64,000 nucleotides of DNA from Pseudomonadota bacterium (GTDB lineage Bacteria; Pseudomonadota; Alphaproteobacteria; Rhizobiales; Xanthobacteraceae): positions 1 to 64,000 of the forward strand of contig JAFEFL010000015.1 in NCBI GenBank assembly GCA_018240595.1, read 5' to 3'. Position 1 is the first letter of the stretch; every line of letters begins with the position of its first letter. The notes below the pieces were generated by a model that was not told the origin of the DNA, searched no databases, and saw nothing but the letters and a program-made list of their open reading frames with translations. Positions 18,900 through 29,424 of the stretch are shown here, piece by piece. A program made the translations under genes and the position numbers.

Positions 18900-18959
18900 C
18901 ATTTTATTGCAGTGCCGCAGAGTGCTCCTCAATCGGCCGAGCGGGGGAAATTCGGGTAC

Positions 18960-20963
<2,004 letters not shown>

Positions 20964-20977
20964 AGTAAAGGGCGGCG

Positions 20978-22282
20978 TCAGTGCCGCCCGGCCGTCTCGC
21001 CGCGCAGGAAACCTCTCGCCAGTGCGTGATAGATGCCTTCCGGGCACACGAGGCGTGACGTCGCATAGGCGATGATCGAGGCCGTCATCACCGGCACCAC
21101 CATGGCGTGGTTGTCGGTCATCTCCGTGACAATGACGAAGGCGGTGATCGGCGCCTGCACAACGCCGGCGAAGTAGGCGACCATGCCGAGGATCATGATC
21201 GGCGCGATCGGCGCGCCGTGGAACAACTGCGCGACTTCGCTGCCGATGCCGGCGCCGACCGCGAGCGACGGCGCGAAGATGCCGCCGGGAATGCCGCTCA
21301 CCGCGGTCAGCGCGGTGGCGAGGAATTTCAGAATGCCGAAGCTGTGCGGCAATGCCGTACCGCTCTCGAGCGCGGCTTTCACCTGGGCGTAGCCGGTGCC
21401 GTACACCATGTCGGCCGACATCAGCCCGCATAGCGCGACGCCGAGGCCGCACAGGCCGGCGAGCAGCAGCGGCTGTTTCTTGAACGCGCTGCCGATCATG
21501 CCGGGAATGCCGCGCGCCATGGCGATGACGAAGCGGCTGAACAGACCGCCGGCCAGGCCGCCGATGACGCCGCAGATCGGGATCGCCAGCCAGTCGCTGC
21601 CATGTTGCAGCATGGTCTGGGTGCGGCCGAAATAGGTGTAGTCGCCGACCAGCGCCAGTGTGGTGAGACCGCCGGCGATCACCGCGGAAATGATCAGGCC
21701 GCTGGCGCGCGTCTCGAACGAACGGCTCATCTCCTCGATGCCGAAGACGATGCCGGCGAGCGGCGTGTTGAACGCGGCGGCGACGCCGGCGGCGGCGCCG
21801 GCCAGCACCAGTCCTGGCTGCCGCCGCGGCGACATGCCGCCGACCGTGAACATGATCGAGGCGCCGACCTGGACGGTCGGGCCTTCGCGGCCCGATGAAG
21901 CGCCGCACAACAGGCCGAGCAAGGTGAGCAGGATCTTGCCGATGGCGACGCGCATCGACACCAGGCGCTTGCGCGCGGCGTAGTCGGTGAGTTGCCGTGC
22001 CGCGATCGCCTGCGGAATGCCGCTGCCTTGCGAGTTCGGGAAATAGCGGTTGGTCAGAAACACCGTGAGCATGAAGCCGAGCGGCGTCACGGCGAGCGAC
22101 GCGTAATGCCAATGGCCGATCAGCAGCGAGAACAGGTGCTGCACCTGGTCGGCGAGATAGGCGAGCAGCACGGCGGCGGCGCCGACCATGATGCCGCCGG
22201 CGAGGAACAGGAAACGCCTGCGCCAGCGTGCCGACAGAACCTTCATGAGGCGAAGATAGCGGCCGGAGAGGAGCAATTGCAT
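20978..22282 (-). CDS. ClC-family chloride channel or Cl-/H+ exchanger
   Basis: 434 aa, ten or more membrane helices. All ClC selectivity signatures are there: GSGIPQAIAA (about 85-95), GREGPTVQVGASI with the gating glutamate, and GIPGGIFAPSLAVGAGIG. The gating Glu predicts that it could be an exchanger, as in E. coli ClcA. No CBS domains, as usual for bacterial short forms. Start is unsure: ATG 22282 or ATG 22246, neither with a good ribosome site. Its stop lies 14 bp past pccA, and a GGGCGGC/GCCGCCC hairpin overlaps its last codons. Confidence 0.9.
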   Translation of the reverse strand: MQLLLSGRYLRLMKVLSARWRRRFLFLAGGIMVGAAAVLLAYLADQVQHLFSLLIGHWHYASLAVTPLGFMLTVFLTNRYFPNSQGSGIPQAIAARQLTDYAARKRLVSMRVAIGKILLTLLGLLCGASSGREGPTVQVGASIMFTVGGMSPRRQPGLVLAGAAAGVAAAFNTPLAGIVFGIEEMSRSFETRASGLIISAVIAGGLTTLALVGDYTYFGRTQTMLQHGSDWLAIPICGVIGGLAGGLFSRFVIAMARGIPGMIGSAFKKQPLLLAGLCGLGVALCGLMSADMVYGTGYAQVKAALESGTALPHSFGILKFLATALTAVSGIPGGIFAPSLAVGAGIGSEVAQLFHGAPIAPIMILGMVAYFAGVVQAPITAFVIVTEMTDNHAMVVPVMTASIIAYATSRLVCPEGIYHALARGFLRGETAGRH

Positions 22283-22483
22283 CGTGAGGAATCTGCTTCA
22301 GGCGGCAGAACAGGCCGCGCCGGGCCGGCGCAACAAAAATGCTGTAGGTCAGCCGCCGCTTCGAGGCAACAACGAATTACCGGCCGATCGGCCAGGTATG
22401 AGCGCTCGCGTGCGGCATTGGACGGCGGCAGGCCTCGAACGGCGCCGTTCTGTGCGCCAGCGCGATTCTGCTATGCTGTCGGC

Positions 22484-22945
22484 GTGACACTCTATTTCGC
22501 TTACGGCTCCAACATGCACCGCGCCGCCATGAGGGCGCGCTGCCCCGCCGCCGCCGCCCTCGGGCCGGCGCGGCTCGACGGTTATGAATTCTTCATCGGC
22601 GTCGACGGCTGGGGTTCGGTGCGGCGCGCGCCGGGGCGGGTGGTGCATGGCGTGCTGTGGCGGCTGACGCCGCGCGACCGCGCCGTGCTCGATGCCTACG
22701 AACTCACGCACAAGAGCATCTACAATGTGCGCATGCTGCCGGTGCGCTCGTGCAGCCGCACCGTGCGGGCCATGGTTTATGTGCTGCGCCGCGCCGGGAG
22801 CGGCCTGCCGAAGCCGGGCTACGCCGAGATGTGCGCCGGCGCGGCGCGGACCTGGGGATTGCCGGAACGTCATGTGCGTGACATCGGCCGCTGGTCAGTG
22901 TCGCGCTGGACTGGCAGCCGCGTGATGGCGCAGGGAGACGCATGA
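22484..22945 (+). CDS. Gamma-glutamylcyclotransferase-like (AIG2/GGCT fold) protein
   Basis: 153 aa. The start GTG 22484 puts the hallmark YFAYGSNM at residues 4-11 (substrate-binding YGSN loop), and a GGCT-type Glu/Asp is expected in VLDAYELTHKSIYN. The fold releases 5-oxoproline from gamma-glutamyl peptides; many bacterial members have other or unknown substrates. Cytoplasmic. The last four bases overlap the acylphosphatase start (ATGA), so the two are translationally coupled. Longer open frames upstream are shadow frames. Confidence 0.85.
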   Translation: MTLYFAYGSNMHRAAMRARCPAAAALGPARLDGYEFFIGVDGWGSVRRAPGRVVHGVLWRLTPRDRAVLDAYELTHKSIYNVRMLPVRSCSRTVRAMVYVLRRAGSGLPKPGYAEMCAGAARTWGLPERHVRDIGRWSVSRWTGSRVMAQGDA

Positions 22946-23250
22946 GCATGACGGCTGAGACGGTGGTTCATCTCACTGTGCACGGCCGCGTGCAGGGCGT
23001 CGGCTATCGCGCCTTCGTCGAGCATGAAGCGAAGAAGCGTGGGCTTGCCGGCTGGGTACGCAACTGTGTCGATGGCACGGTGGAGAGCGTCATCGCCGGT
23101 GACGCTACTGTGGTCGAGGACATGATCGCAGCCTGCCGCCGCGGTCCCTTGGCGGCCCGCGTCGATGCGATCGATCGCGCGCAGGCCCCTGCGTCCGCTC
23201 TCAATGATCGCCGCGCGGGTCAGGCATTCTCGGTGCTGCCGACGATCTGA
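22942..23250 (+). CDS. acyP: Acylphosphatase
   Basis: 102 aa, the usual size. The active-site loop GRVQGVGYRAF (catalytic Arg) is at about 14-24 and the catalytic Asn is in GWVRNCVDGTVE. It hydrolyses carboxyl-phosphate bonds such as those of acyl phosphates and carbamoyl phosphate, in the cytoplasm. Second gene of a coupled pair with the GGCT-like gene. Its 3' end overlaps the 3' end of the convergent PepSY gene by 31 bp. Confidence 0.92.
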   Translation: MSMTAETVVHLTVHGRVQGVGYRAFVEHEAKKRGLAGWVRNCVDGTVESVIAGDATVVEDMIAACRRGPLAARVDAIDRAQAPASALNDRRAGQAFSVLPTI

Positions 23251-24140
23251 ACGCGCGCCACGCGCGGCTGGCGCCTGCGCATTTGCCGGCGGCCCCACAG
23301 CCACAGGCCGGTGCTCACAAGGATCACCAGCGCCACCGAGGTGATGACGTTCAGCATCGGCGCGACGAGCCCGCTCCAGTTGCCTTCGTGGATGAGGCGC
23401 GGCCAGTTGCGGCCGAACGGCACAAGGCCGTCGCGCGTCACGGAGAAGACGCGCATCTCGCCATTGTCGTTGACGCGCGCGGCCAGCGCCGGTCCGAGCG
23501 GGCGGATCCAGGTGATGCGCGTGAGGTCGTACTGCGCGCCGACGATCTTCAGGGCGTCGCTGACCGTCACGGCCGGTCCCGCAGTGCGCGGCACCGGCGT
23601 GGAGAAGGTAATGCCAAAGGCGAGCGCCAGTCCGGTGAGCGGGCTGAGGATGAGGAGCGGCAGCACGAACCAGCCGGCCGCCTTGTGCCAGCCCGACACC
23701 GAGTTGCGGATGCGCGGCCAGCCCATCAGCACGCCGAGCAGGATCATCGCCAGCATGGCGAAGGTCGACACGGTGACGACCCAGCCGAGATCGTAGATGA
23801 AATGCTCGTGCAGGCCGCGCGCCGTGCCGAACAGGCTGGCGAGAGCGCCGGGCGCGGATATGCGCTCGTTGGTCGCCAGATCGACGATGGTGGCCTGGCC
23901 GCGTCCGCCGATCGACAGCGTGCCGTCATAGGCGCGCAACGCGATGGACCGCGTCTTGCTGTCGGGATCGAATTTGGCGAGCGCCGCGGTGATCGAAGCT
24001 TGTGTGACGGCGGGGCTCTTGGCGCCCATGACCATCGGTTCAAACGACAGGATCAGTCCTGTGAAGATGACGACCGCGAAAGGGATCGCCAGGATCAGCG
24101 CGATCCAGCGATGCAGGCGCAACAGCCATTGTTTGAACAC
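23220..24140 (-). CDS. PepSY-domain transmembrane protein
   Basis: 306 aa from GTG 24140, which is preceded by GGAG eight bases upstream (a TTG at 24191 would add 17 residues). About four membrane helices. The start LLRLHRWIALILAIPFAVVI is the PepSY-TM signature, often seen in proteins beside TonB receptors or cytochromes of iron metabolism. Periplasmic loops carry two PepSY-like segments. No iron gene adjoins, so the role (peptidase inhibition, ferric reductase partner, or other) is open. A terminal WGRRQMRRRQPRVARV tail is basic and cytoplasmic. Confidence 0.82.
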   Translation of the reverse strand: MFKQWLLRLHRWIALILAIPFAVVIFTGLILSFEPMVMGAKSPAVTQASITAALAKFDPDSKTRSIALRAYDGTLSIGGRGQATIVDLATNERISAPGALASLFGTARGLHEHFIYDLGWVVTVSTFAMLAMILLGVLMGWPRIRNSVSGWHKAAGWFVLPLLILSPLTGLALAFGITFSTPVPRTAGPAVTVSDALKIVGAQYDLTRITWIRPLGPALAARVNDNGEMRVFSVTRDGLVPFGRNWPRLIHEGNWSGLVAPMLNVITSVALVILVSTGLWLWGRRQMRRRQPRVARVQIVGSTENA

Positions 24141-24239
24141 GGCGCGGGCTCCGGAAATTGATGTCTCCGGATCAATCAACGGCCGCCGCAATGAATTCCT
24201 GCCGTCGTGCCGCCCGCGGCATGGAAGCCATGCGCCAAA

Positions 24240-25115
24240 TTAGCGGGATACCACGCGCCCGCTCATACCGCGAAAGGTCGCGGCCAATGTCCGCAGCAGC
24301 GCGCTCGCTCGCGCATCGGCGGTGCGGGCGTATAGCACGACAGCCGATTTGCCGAGCGACGGCAGCTTGAGGTCGGGGCCAATGTCGATCAGTCCCGGTG
24401 GCGCGATGCGGCGCGCGAGCGGCGCAATTGCGAGACGAGCCTCCACTGCGGCAGCAACGGCAGTAACGCCGCCGCCGGTAAAGGCTTCGGCCCAGGCGAC
24501 CTTGGCCTTGTCCAGCGTGCGGATCGCATGCTGGCGCACGCCGCAGGGCGCCGCGAGCATGGCGAGCCGCAGCGGTTCGCCGGGCGGCTGGCGATAGCCG
24601 GGCGCGGCGAACCAGCCGAAGGCATCGTCGGCGAGCGTTTCGCCGCCGCGCCGGTGGCGCTCGCGCCGCACCACGACGGCGTCGAGCTTGCCGGCGTCGA
24701 AAGCATCGACGAGATCGCCGGACAGGCCGATGCGCACGTCGAGCCGCAGCGCACTGTCAAAGCCGGCAATGCGCGCCAGCAGCGGCGTCAGATCGGCGCC
24801 GGCGACATGATCGCTGAAGCCGATGGTCAGCCGGCGCACCGCCGCGTCGCGCGGGCTCAAGGCAAGGTCATGCGCCGCGAGCAGGTCGCGCGCGCGCATC
24901 AGGAACGAGACGCCGTGCTCGGTCAGCCGCACCGAACGCGGTGTGCGTTCGACCAGCTTGAGGCCGAGCCGGTCTTCAAGCCGTTTCAGCTTCAGACTGA
25001 TCGCCGACTGCGTCATGCCAACGGCCTGCGCGGCGCGGGTGAAGCTCGCCAGATCCGCGACCAGCGTGAAGGCACGCACGGCGTCGATGTCGAGGGCGGA
25101 AGCATGATTTATCAT
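24240..25115 (-). CDS. LysR-family transcriptional regulator
   Basis: 291 aa from ATG 25115 (10 residues longer from 25145). N-terminal winged helix-turn-helix with FTRAAQAVGMTQSAISLKLKR at about 21-41 and the RTPRSVRLTEHG wing; the C-terminal part is a periplasmic-binding-like effector domain. Likely regulates the divergent tautomerase-family gene at 25204, since the 88-bp shared spacer is AT-rich (ATGATTTATCATCGTTATC region) as LysR promoters usually are. Effector unknown. Confidence 0.9.
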   Translation of the reverse strand: MINHASALDIDAVRAFTLVADLASFTRAAQAVGMTQSAISLKLKRLEDRLGLKLVERTPRSVRLTEHGVSFLMRARDLLAAHDLALSPRDAAVRRLTIGFSDHVAGADLTPLLARIAGFDSALRLDVRIGLSGDLVDAFDAGKLDAVVVRRERHRRGGETLADDAFGWFAAPGYRQPPGEPLRLAMLAAPCGVRQHAIRTLDKAKVAWAEAFTGGGVTAVAAAVEARLAIAPLARRIAPPGLIDIGPDLKLPSLGKSAVVLYARTADARASALLRTLAATFRGMSGRVVSR

Positions 25116-25203
25116 CGTTATCACTGTTATCAGTATTAATGACATTTCTAAATGATAGCGCCGGCGCTAGATGTCGTCCATCGCATTCACCGGAGAAACG
25201 CCC

Positions 25204-25629
25204 ATGCCCCTGATCACCGTGACTTTGTCCAGCCCGCACCCGACGATGCCCGCCAAGGCGGCGGTCGCGGCCGAGGTCTCGCGTCTGTCCTCGACCATCC
25301 TCAAGAAGGATCCCAAGGTCACCGCCATCATCGTCAGCATCGTGCCGCCGGAAGACTGGTTCTGCGGCGGCCGCTCGCTCGCCGACGCGAGGCTCGCCAG
25401 CGTCTGGCTCGACATCCACATCACCGACGGCACCAACACCAAGGATGAGAAGGCGGCCTTCATCGCCGAGACCTACGCCGCGTTCCGGCGGTTGCTCGGG
25501 CCGCTGCACGAGGAGAGTTATGTGCATGTCCACGACGTCCGCGACGACGCCTATGGCTTCGGCGGCCTGACGCAGGGCCGGCGCTATATCGCCAATCAGC
25601 TCGCGGTGCCGGCAGCCTCGGCGGCCTGA
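25204..25629 (+). CDS. Tautomerase/MIF-superfamily protein
   Basis: 141 aa. After Met removal the N-terminus is Pro-Leu-Ile-Thr, the catalytic Pro1 of 4-oxalocrotonate tautomerase-like enzymes. GGAGAA lies seven bases ahead of ATG 25204, and only this start exposes Pro1. Length is twice a 4-OT monomer and fits the larger cis-CaaD/MSAD or tautomerase-3 subfamilies, but the extra catalytic residues (Arg, Glu) cannot be assigned safely. The last 34 bases overlap the 3' end of lipB on the other strand. Confidence 0.78.
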   Translation: MPLITVTLSSPHPTMPAKAAVAAEVSRLSSTILKKDPKVTAIIVSIVPPEDWFCGGRSLADARLASVWLDIHITDGTNTKDEKAAFIAETYAAFRRLLGPLHEESYVHVHDVRDDAYGFGGLTQGRRYIANQLAVPAASAA

Positions 25630-26333
25630 GCATCGGCGGTGGCGCCGAACACCTCCTCGAACGCTTGCCGGAATTCGCTGTCGAATTCCGGCAGGCTCAC
25701 CAATTGGCCGAGGTCGGCCAGGCTGGTGACGCCGTAGCGCTGCACCGACACGCCGCAGGGCACGATGCCGCCGAAATGCGAGAGGTCGGGTTCGACATTG
25801 ACGGCGACGCCGTGCAGCGTCACCCACCGCGACACGCGGATGCCGAGCGCGGCGATCTTGTCCTCGAAGCCGTCGCCTTTATCCGGGCGCTTCACCCAGA
25901 CGCCGATGCGATCCTCGCGCCGCTCGCCGCGCACGTTGAAGGCGGCGAGCGTGCGGATGATCCATTCCTCGAGCGAGGCGACGAAGCGCCGCACGTCCGG
26001 CCCGCGCCGGCGCAGGTCGAGCATGACGTAACCGACGCGTTGGCCGGGGCCGTGATAGGTCATCTGGCCTCCTCGGCCCGAATCGAACACCGGGAAGCGG
26101 GCTTCCAGCACGTCGGCGCGGCTCGCCGAGGTGCCGGCGGTGTAAAGCGGCGGGTGCTCGACCAGCCAGACCAGTTCCGGGGCTTCGCCGCGCGCGATTG
26201 CGGCGGCGCGGGCCTCCATGAAGGCCACGGCCTCCGGATAGGGCGTCAAACCTTCCGAAATCCGCCATTCCACGGGCGGGGCGCCGGCCGGCGCCGGCAT
26301 CCCGGTCTTGAGTTCGTCGCGCACGTTAATCAC
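25596..26333 (-). CDS. lipB: Lipoyl (octanoyl) transferase
   Basis: 245 aa. [17 protein letters not shown] (about 88-104) is the LipB signature, and the catalytic Cys is in [16 protein letters not shown]; the general-base Lys lies in the usual [13 protein letters not shown] region. It moves octanoyl from acyl carrier protein to the lipoyl domains of pyruvate and 2-oxoglutarate dehydrogenases and the glycine cleavage system. Start is GTG 26333. The tail after the catalytic domain is longer than usual and alanine-rich. No lipA adjoins; separation is common in this order. Confidence 0.95.
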   Translation of the reverse strand: MINVRDELKTGMPAPAGAPPVEWRISEGLTPYPEAVAFMEARAAAIARGEAPELVWLVEHPPLYTAGTSASRADVLEARFPVFDSGRGGQMTYHGPGQRVGYVMLDLRRRGPDVRRFVASLEEWIIRTLAAFNVRGERREDRIGVWVKRPDKGDGFEDKIAALGIRVSRWVTLHGVAVNVEPDLSHFGGIVPCGVSVQRYGVTSLADLGQLVSLPEFDSEFRQAFEEVFGATADAQAAEAAGTAS

Positions 26334-26404
26334 CGATTAACCATAGCATGGTGACCTGAGGGTGCCCGGCCATTGGGGGGCGGGCGTTACAGGAATTTGG
26401 GAAC

Positions 26405-26647
26405 TTGGCCACATTCGACAAGGTTTCGGTCGACATCACGGTCGTGCTCGGCACGACCTCCATGCCGATCCATCAGGTGCTCCGGCTCGGCCGCGGCGCC
26501 ATCATCGAACTCGACGCCTCCGAGGACGACGCCGTCAAGGTGCTCGCCAACAACCTGCCGGTGGCGCAGGGTACGGTGGTCGTCAACGGCAACCGCATCG
26601 CCGTCGAAGTCGGCGGATTGCTGCCGCGCGCGCCGGATATGCGCTGA
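26405..26647 (+). CDS. fliN: Stand-alone FliN-type flagellar C-ring protein
   Basis: 80 aa, essentially only the SpoA/FliN domain: VSVDITVVLGTTSMPIHQVL at the start, GRGAIIELDASEDDAVKVLAN, then VVNGNRIAVEVGGLLPRAPD. FliN builds the switch ring at the base of the flagellar motor. It is shorter than E. coli FliN (137 aa), which has an extra N-terminal part. No other flagellar gene is in the window, so assignment to a motor is inference; a type III secretion (SctQ-like) origin is possible. Start TTG 26405, with AGGAA nine bases ahead. Confidence 0.75.
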   Translation: MATFDKVSVDITVVLGTTSMPIHQVLRLGRGAIIELDASEDDAVKVLANNLPVAQGTVVVNGNRIAVEVGGLLPRAPDMR

Positions 26648-26801
26648 TTCCGCCAGTCTCCCTAACGGCTTGAGAGCCTGAGGAAAATTCCGCACCGCCG
26701 GGGGTGGAAAGGCGCCGCGGGCCTTGTATGGCCAATCCCTATTTGTTAGAGGGTGCGCCGCCGACGGCGGTTCATGGCTTTCATGACCGCGGTTCAGGTT
26801 T

Positions 26802-26886
26802 GCGGCCGTGGCGGAATTGGTAGACGCACTGCCTTGAGGTGGCAGCGGGTAAAACCGTGGAAGTTCGAGTCTTCTCGGCCGCACCA
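26802..26886 (+). tRNA. tRNA-Leu (anticodon GAG)
   Basis: 85 nt. Acceptor stem GCGGCCG (26802-26808) pairs with CGGCCGC (26876-26882); discriminator A, then an encoded CCA. Anticodon stem CTGCC/GGCAG closes the loop TTGAGGT, giving anticodon GAG, which reads CUU/CUC. The long variable arm (GGGTAAAACC region) and GGTAGAC in the D-loop are class II leucine features, and the TTCGAGT T-loop is present. Confidence 0.97.
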
Positions 26887-26945
26887 AATTTGACCGGTTT
26901 TCGAGATCGGTGACTGCACTGACAATTCGTTCTGCCTGAGTCGGC

Positions 26946-27896
26946 TCAGCCTCGGGCCGCTGGTCGGCTCGGCTTGAGCCGCTGGTAGCCGGCTCTGATC
27001 TGCTGGCGTAGCCAGTCCTGCCGGGCGTCGCGGTCGTTGCGCGCGTGCCAGACCATATAGGTCGAGATCGTGCCGACATCGAGCGGCACCGGCCGCTTCA
27101 TGAGTTTGTAGGACGAGGTGAAGGCGTCGGCGGCGAGCTGGGTGAATACGCCGATCAGGTCGCTGGACGCCAAAAGCTGCGGCACCGCCGAGAAGCTCGA
27201 CACGATGGTCTGCGCCCGCCGCTTCTTGCCGTAGCGCTGCAACAGGTCGTCGAAGATCGCCGACGTGCGGCCACGGCCGGTGACGACCAGATGCGGATAG
27301 CTGAGCACCGCGTCGATCGTGAACTTGCCCTGCGTCACCGGATGGTCGTGGCGGAATACGCAGAACAGCCGCTCCTCGCGCAGCACCTCGTGGCGGCAAT
27401 GCCGCGGAATTTCGTCGAACCAGCCGAGCCCGACATCCACTTCCTCGGTCTCCAGCAGACGAATCGCTTCCGAACGCGCTGCGGTAATGACCTGAACGTC
27501 CATCGCCGGTGCCGACTTGCGGATGCGCTCGAGCAGCGGCGGCAGGATGGCGAGGTTGAGCCGGTCCGGCATGCTGATCCTGAACATGCCGCGATCCACC
27601 GTCGGCTCGAAGCCGTCCTGGTGAAACAGTGACTTGGCGGTCAGCGCCAGCACTTCCTGGATCGAGGCGCGCAGCATCTCGGCGCGCGGCGTCGGCGTCA
27701 TGCCTTTGCCGGTGGGCACCAAGAGGTCGTCGCCGAGCAGCTTGCGCAGCCGGGACAGCGAATTGCTCACCGCGGGCTGTGTGCGCCCGAGCCGTTCCGC
27801 GGCGCGCGTCACGCTGCGTTCATCGATCAGTGCTTCCAGGACGCGAAGGAGATTGAGGTCGAAAGTTTGCAGGGACATCGCGATCACGTTATTCAT
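26946..27896 (-). CDS. LysR-family regulator (NodD-like subgroup)
   Basis: 316 aa from ATG 27896 (or ATG 27878 six codons in). Helix-turn-helix SVTRAAERLGRTQPAVSNSL at about 27-46, followed by RLRKLLGDDLLV. The start LQTFDLNLLRVLEALIDERS is typical of a LysR group that includes NodD, but no nod genes are near, so NodD is not claimed. Transcribed away from the importer operon at 28164, with 267 bp between, so it is the likely regulator of that transporter. Effector unknown. Confidence 0.9.
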   Translation of the reverse strand: MNNVIAMSLQTFDLNLLRVLEALIDERSVTRAAERLGRTQPAVSNSLSRLRKLLGDDLLVPTGKGMTPTPRAEMLRASIQEVLALTAKSLFHQDGFEPTVDRGMFRISMPDRLNLAILPPLLERIRKSAPAMDVQVITAARSEAIRLLETEEVDVGLGWFDEIPRHCRHEVLREERLFCVFRHDHPVTQGKFTIDAVLSYPHLVVTGRGRTSAIFDDLLQRYGKKRRAQTIVSSFSAVPQLLASSDLIGVFTQLAADAFTSSYKLMKRPVPLDVGTISTYMVWHARNDRDARQDWLRQQIRAGYQRLKPSRPAARG

Positions 27897-27945
27897 TGGA
27901 TTTATGGATTGTATTTACACTATCGATTGGGAAAATAGCTAGTCC
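27897..27945. promoter_or_regulatory. AT-rich divergent control region of LysR and importer genes
   Basis: The spacer between the LysR start and the importer is GC-rich except for this AT-rich patch (GGATTTATGGATTGTATTTA, then CACTATCGATTGGGAAAAT). LysR proteins bind such patches near their own promoter. I see no clear T-N11-A palindrome, so the exact operator is not assigned. Confidence 0.3.
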
Positions 27946-28163
27946 TCGGCTTAGTGGGAGCCGCGGCGGCCGCCACCGGGGGAGGCGGCCCATGGGCGCA
28001 GCCGGCCGGCGCGCAGGGCTTCGCCTAAGGGAGCGTCGCGGCGCATGCGCGAAAAGTGTAAAGTGGGAAAACGCTAGATCACACGGGGCTTGAATACGCG
28101 GGCCGCGCCGCGTAGGCGAAAGCACCACAAGAAGACACCAAGGGGTAAAAGAGGAGGAGGCGT

Positions 28164-29330
28164 ATGAGGCACTTTCTGAAATTCGCAGTCGGTACGGCGA
28201 TCGCAGGCCTGATGGCCGGCGGCGCTTACGCGCAGGATACCGTCAAGGTCGGTCTCGTGATTTCGATGACCGGCTCGCAGGCCTCCACCGGCAAGCAGAT
28301 CAAGGCCGCCGTGGATCTGTACATGAAGGAGCACGGCGACACCGTTGCCGGCAAGAAGGTGCAGGTCATCCTGCGCGACACCGCCAGCGTTCCGGACAAC
28401 GCCAAGCGCATCGCCCAGGAATTGATCGTCAACGACAAGGTCAGCGTCGTCGCCGGCTTTGAAGTCACGCCGGCGGCGCTGGCCGTGGCGCCGCTGTCGG
28501 CGGAAGCCAAGGTCGTCGAGCTGGTCATGGCGGCCGGCACCTCGATCATCACCGAGAAGTCGCCGTACATCGTGCGCACCAGCTTCACCTTGCCGCAGTC
28601 GTCGGTGATCGTCGCGAACTGGGCCGCCAAGAACAACATCAAGAAGGTCGTGACCATCGTGTCCGACTACGCCCCGGGCGCCGATGCCGAGAAGTGGTTC
28701 ATCGACACCTTCAAGAAGGACGGCGGCCAGGTGGTCGAGACCATCAAGGCGCCGCTCGCCAATCCGGACTTCGCGCCGTTCCTGCAGCGCGCGGCCGATG
28801 CCAAGCCGGATGCGATCTTCGTGTTCGTGCCGTCGGGGCAGGGCGCGGTGTTCATGAAGCAGTACACCGAGCGTGGTCTCGACAAGGCCGGCATCAAGGT
28901 GATTGGCCCCGGCGACGTCACCGACGACGATCTGCTGCCGCAGATGGGCGATGCCGTGATCGGCGCCGTCACCGCGCACATGTATTCGGCCGACCACGAT
29001 AGCGCGATGAACAAGAAGTACGTCGCCGACTTCACCAAAGCCGCCGGCTTCCGTCCGAACTTCATGTCGGTCGGTGGCTATGACGGCATGCACCTCATCT
29101 ACGAAGCGCTCAAGAAGACCGGCGGCAAGGCCGACGGCGACTCGCTGATCGCGGCGATGAAGGGCATGAAGTGGGAAAGCCCGCGCGGCCCGATCTCGAT
29201 CGATCCGGAAACCCGCGACATCGTCCAGAACATCTACATGCGCAAGGTCGAGAAGAAGAACGGCCAGCTGTACAATGTGGAGTTCGAGACGTTCAAGGAC
29301 GTCAAGGACCCGGCCAAGATCAAGAAGTAA
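28164..29330 (+). CDS. Periplasmic substrate-binding protein of branched-chain-type ABC importer
   Basis: 388 aa. Sec signal (LKFAVGTAIAGLMAGGAYAQ) exports it. Two lobes of a type I (LivJ/LivK-like) binding protein follow: VKVGLVISMTGSQASTGKQI, VVTIVSDYAPGADAEKWF, and YDGMHLIYEAL near the C-terminus. The family binds branched-chain amino acids, but also amides, urea, aromatic acids and others, so the ligand is unsure. A strong ribosome site (GAGGAGGAGGCGT) precedes the ATG. The terminator after it should let it be made in excess over the permease genes. Confidence 0.9.
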   Translation: MRHFLKFAVGTAIAGLMAGGAYAQDTVKVGLVISMTGSQASTGKQIKAAVDLYMKEHGDTVAGKKVQVILRDTASVPDNAKRIAQELIVNDKVSVVAGFEVTPAALAVAPLSAEAKVVELVMAAGTSIITEKSPYIVRTSFTLPQSSVIVANWAAKNNIKKVVTIVSDYAPGADAEKWFIDTFKKDGGQVVETIKAPLANPDFAPFLQRAADAKPDAIFVFVPSGQGAVFMKQYTERGLDKAGIKVIGPGDVTDDDLLPQMGDAVIGAVTAHMYSADHDSAMNKKYVADFTKAAGFRPNFMSVGGYDGMHLIYEALKKTGGKADGDSLIAAMKGMKWESPRGPISIDPETRDIVQNIYMRKVEKKNGQLYNVEFETFKDVKDPAKIKK

Positions 29331-29346
29331 CGGCCGCCATCATCAT

Positions 29347-29380
29347 GGGCGCACGAGGCCACCCCTCGTGCGCCCGTTTT
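29347..29380 (+). terminator. Intra-operon terminator/attenuator after the binding-protein gene
   Basis: Perfect 12-bp arms GGGCGCACGAGG (29347-29358) and CCTCGTGCGCCC (29364-29375) around a 5-base loop, followed by GTTTT. It stands between the binding-protein stop and the first permease. Partial read-through would give the binding-protein excess usual in ABC importers. Confidence 0.85.
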
Positions 29381-29424
29381 CCTGATCCCCTCGCGTCGGA
29401 TGTCCGACCGGAGCGTCCCGTCTC

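Noticed and set aside
26946..27896. Naming the LysR regulator nodD
   Set aside because: No nod genes or nod boxes are present, and the similarity is general to the LysR subgroup.
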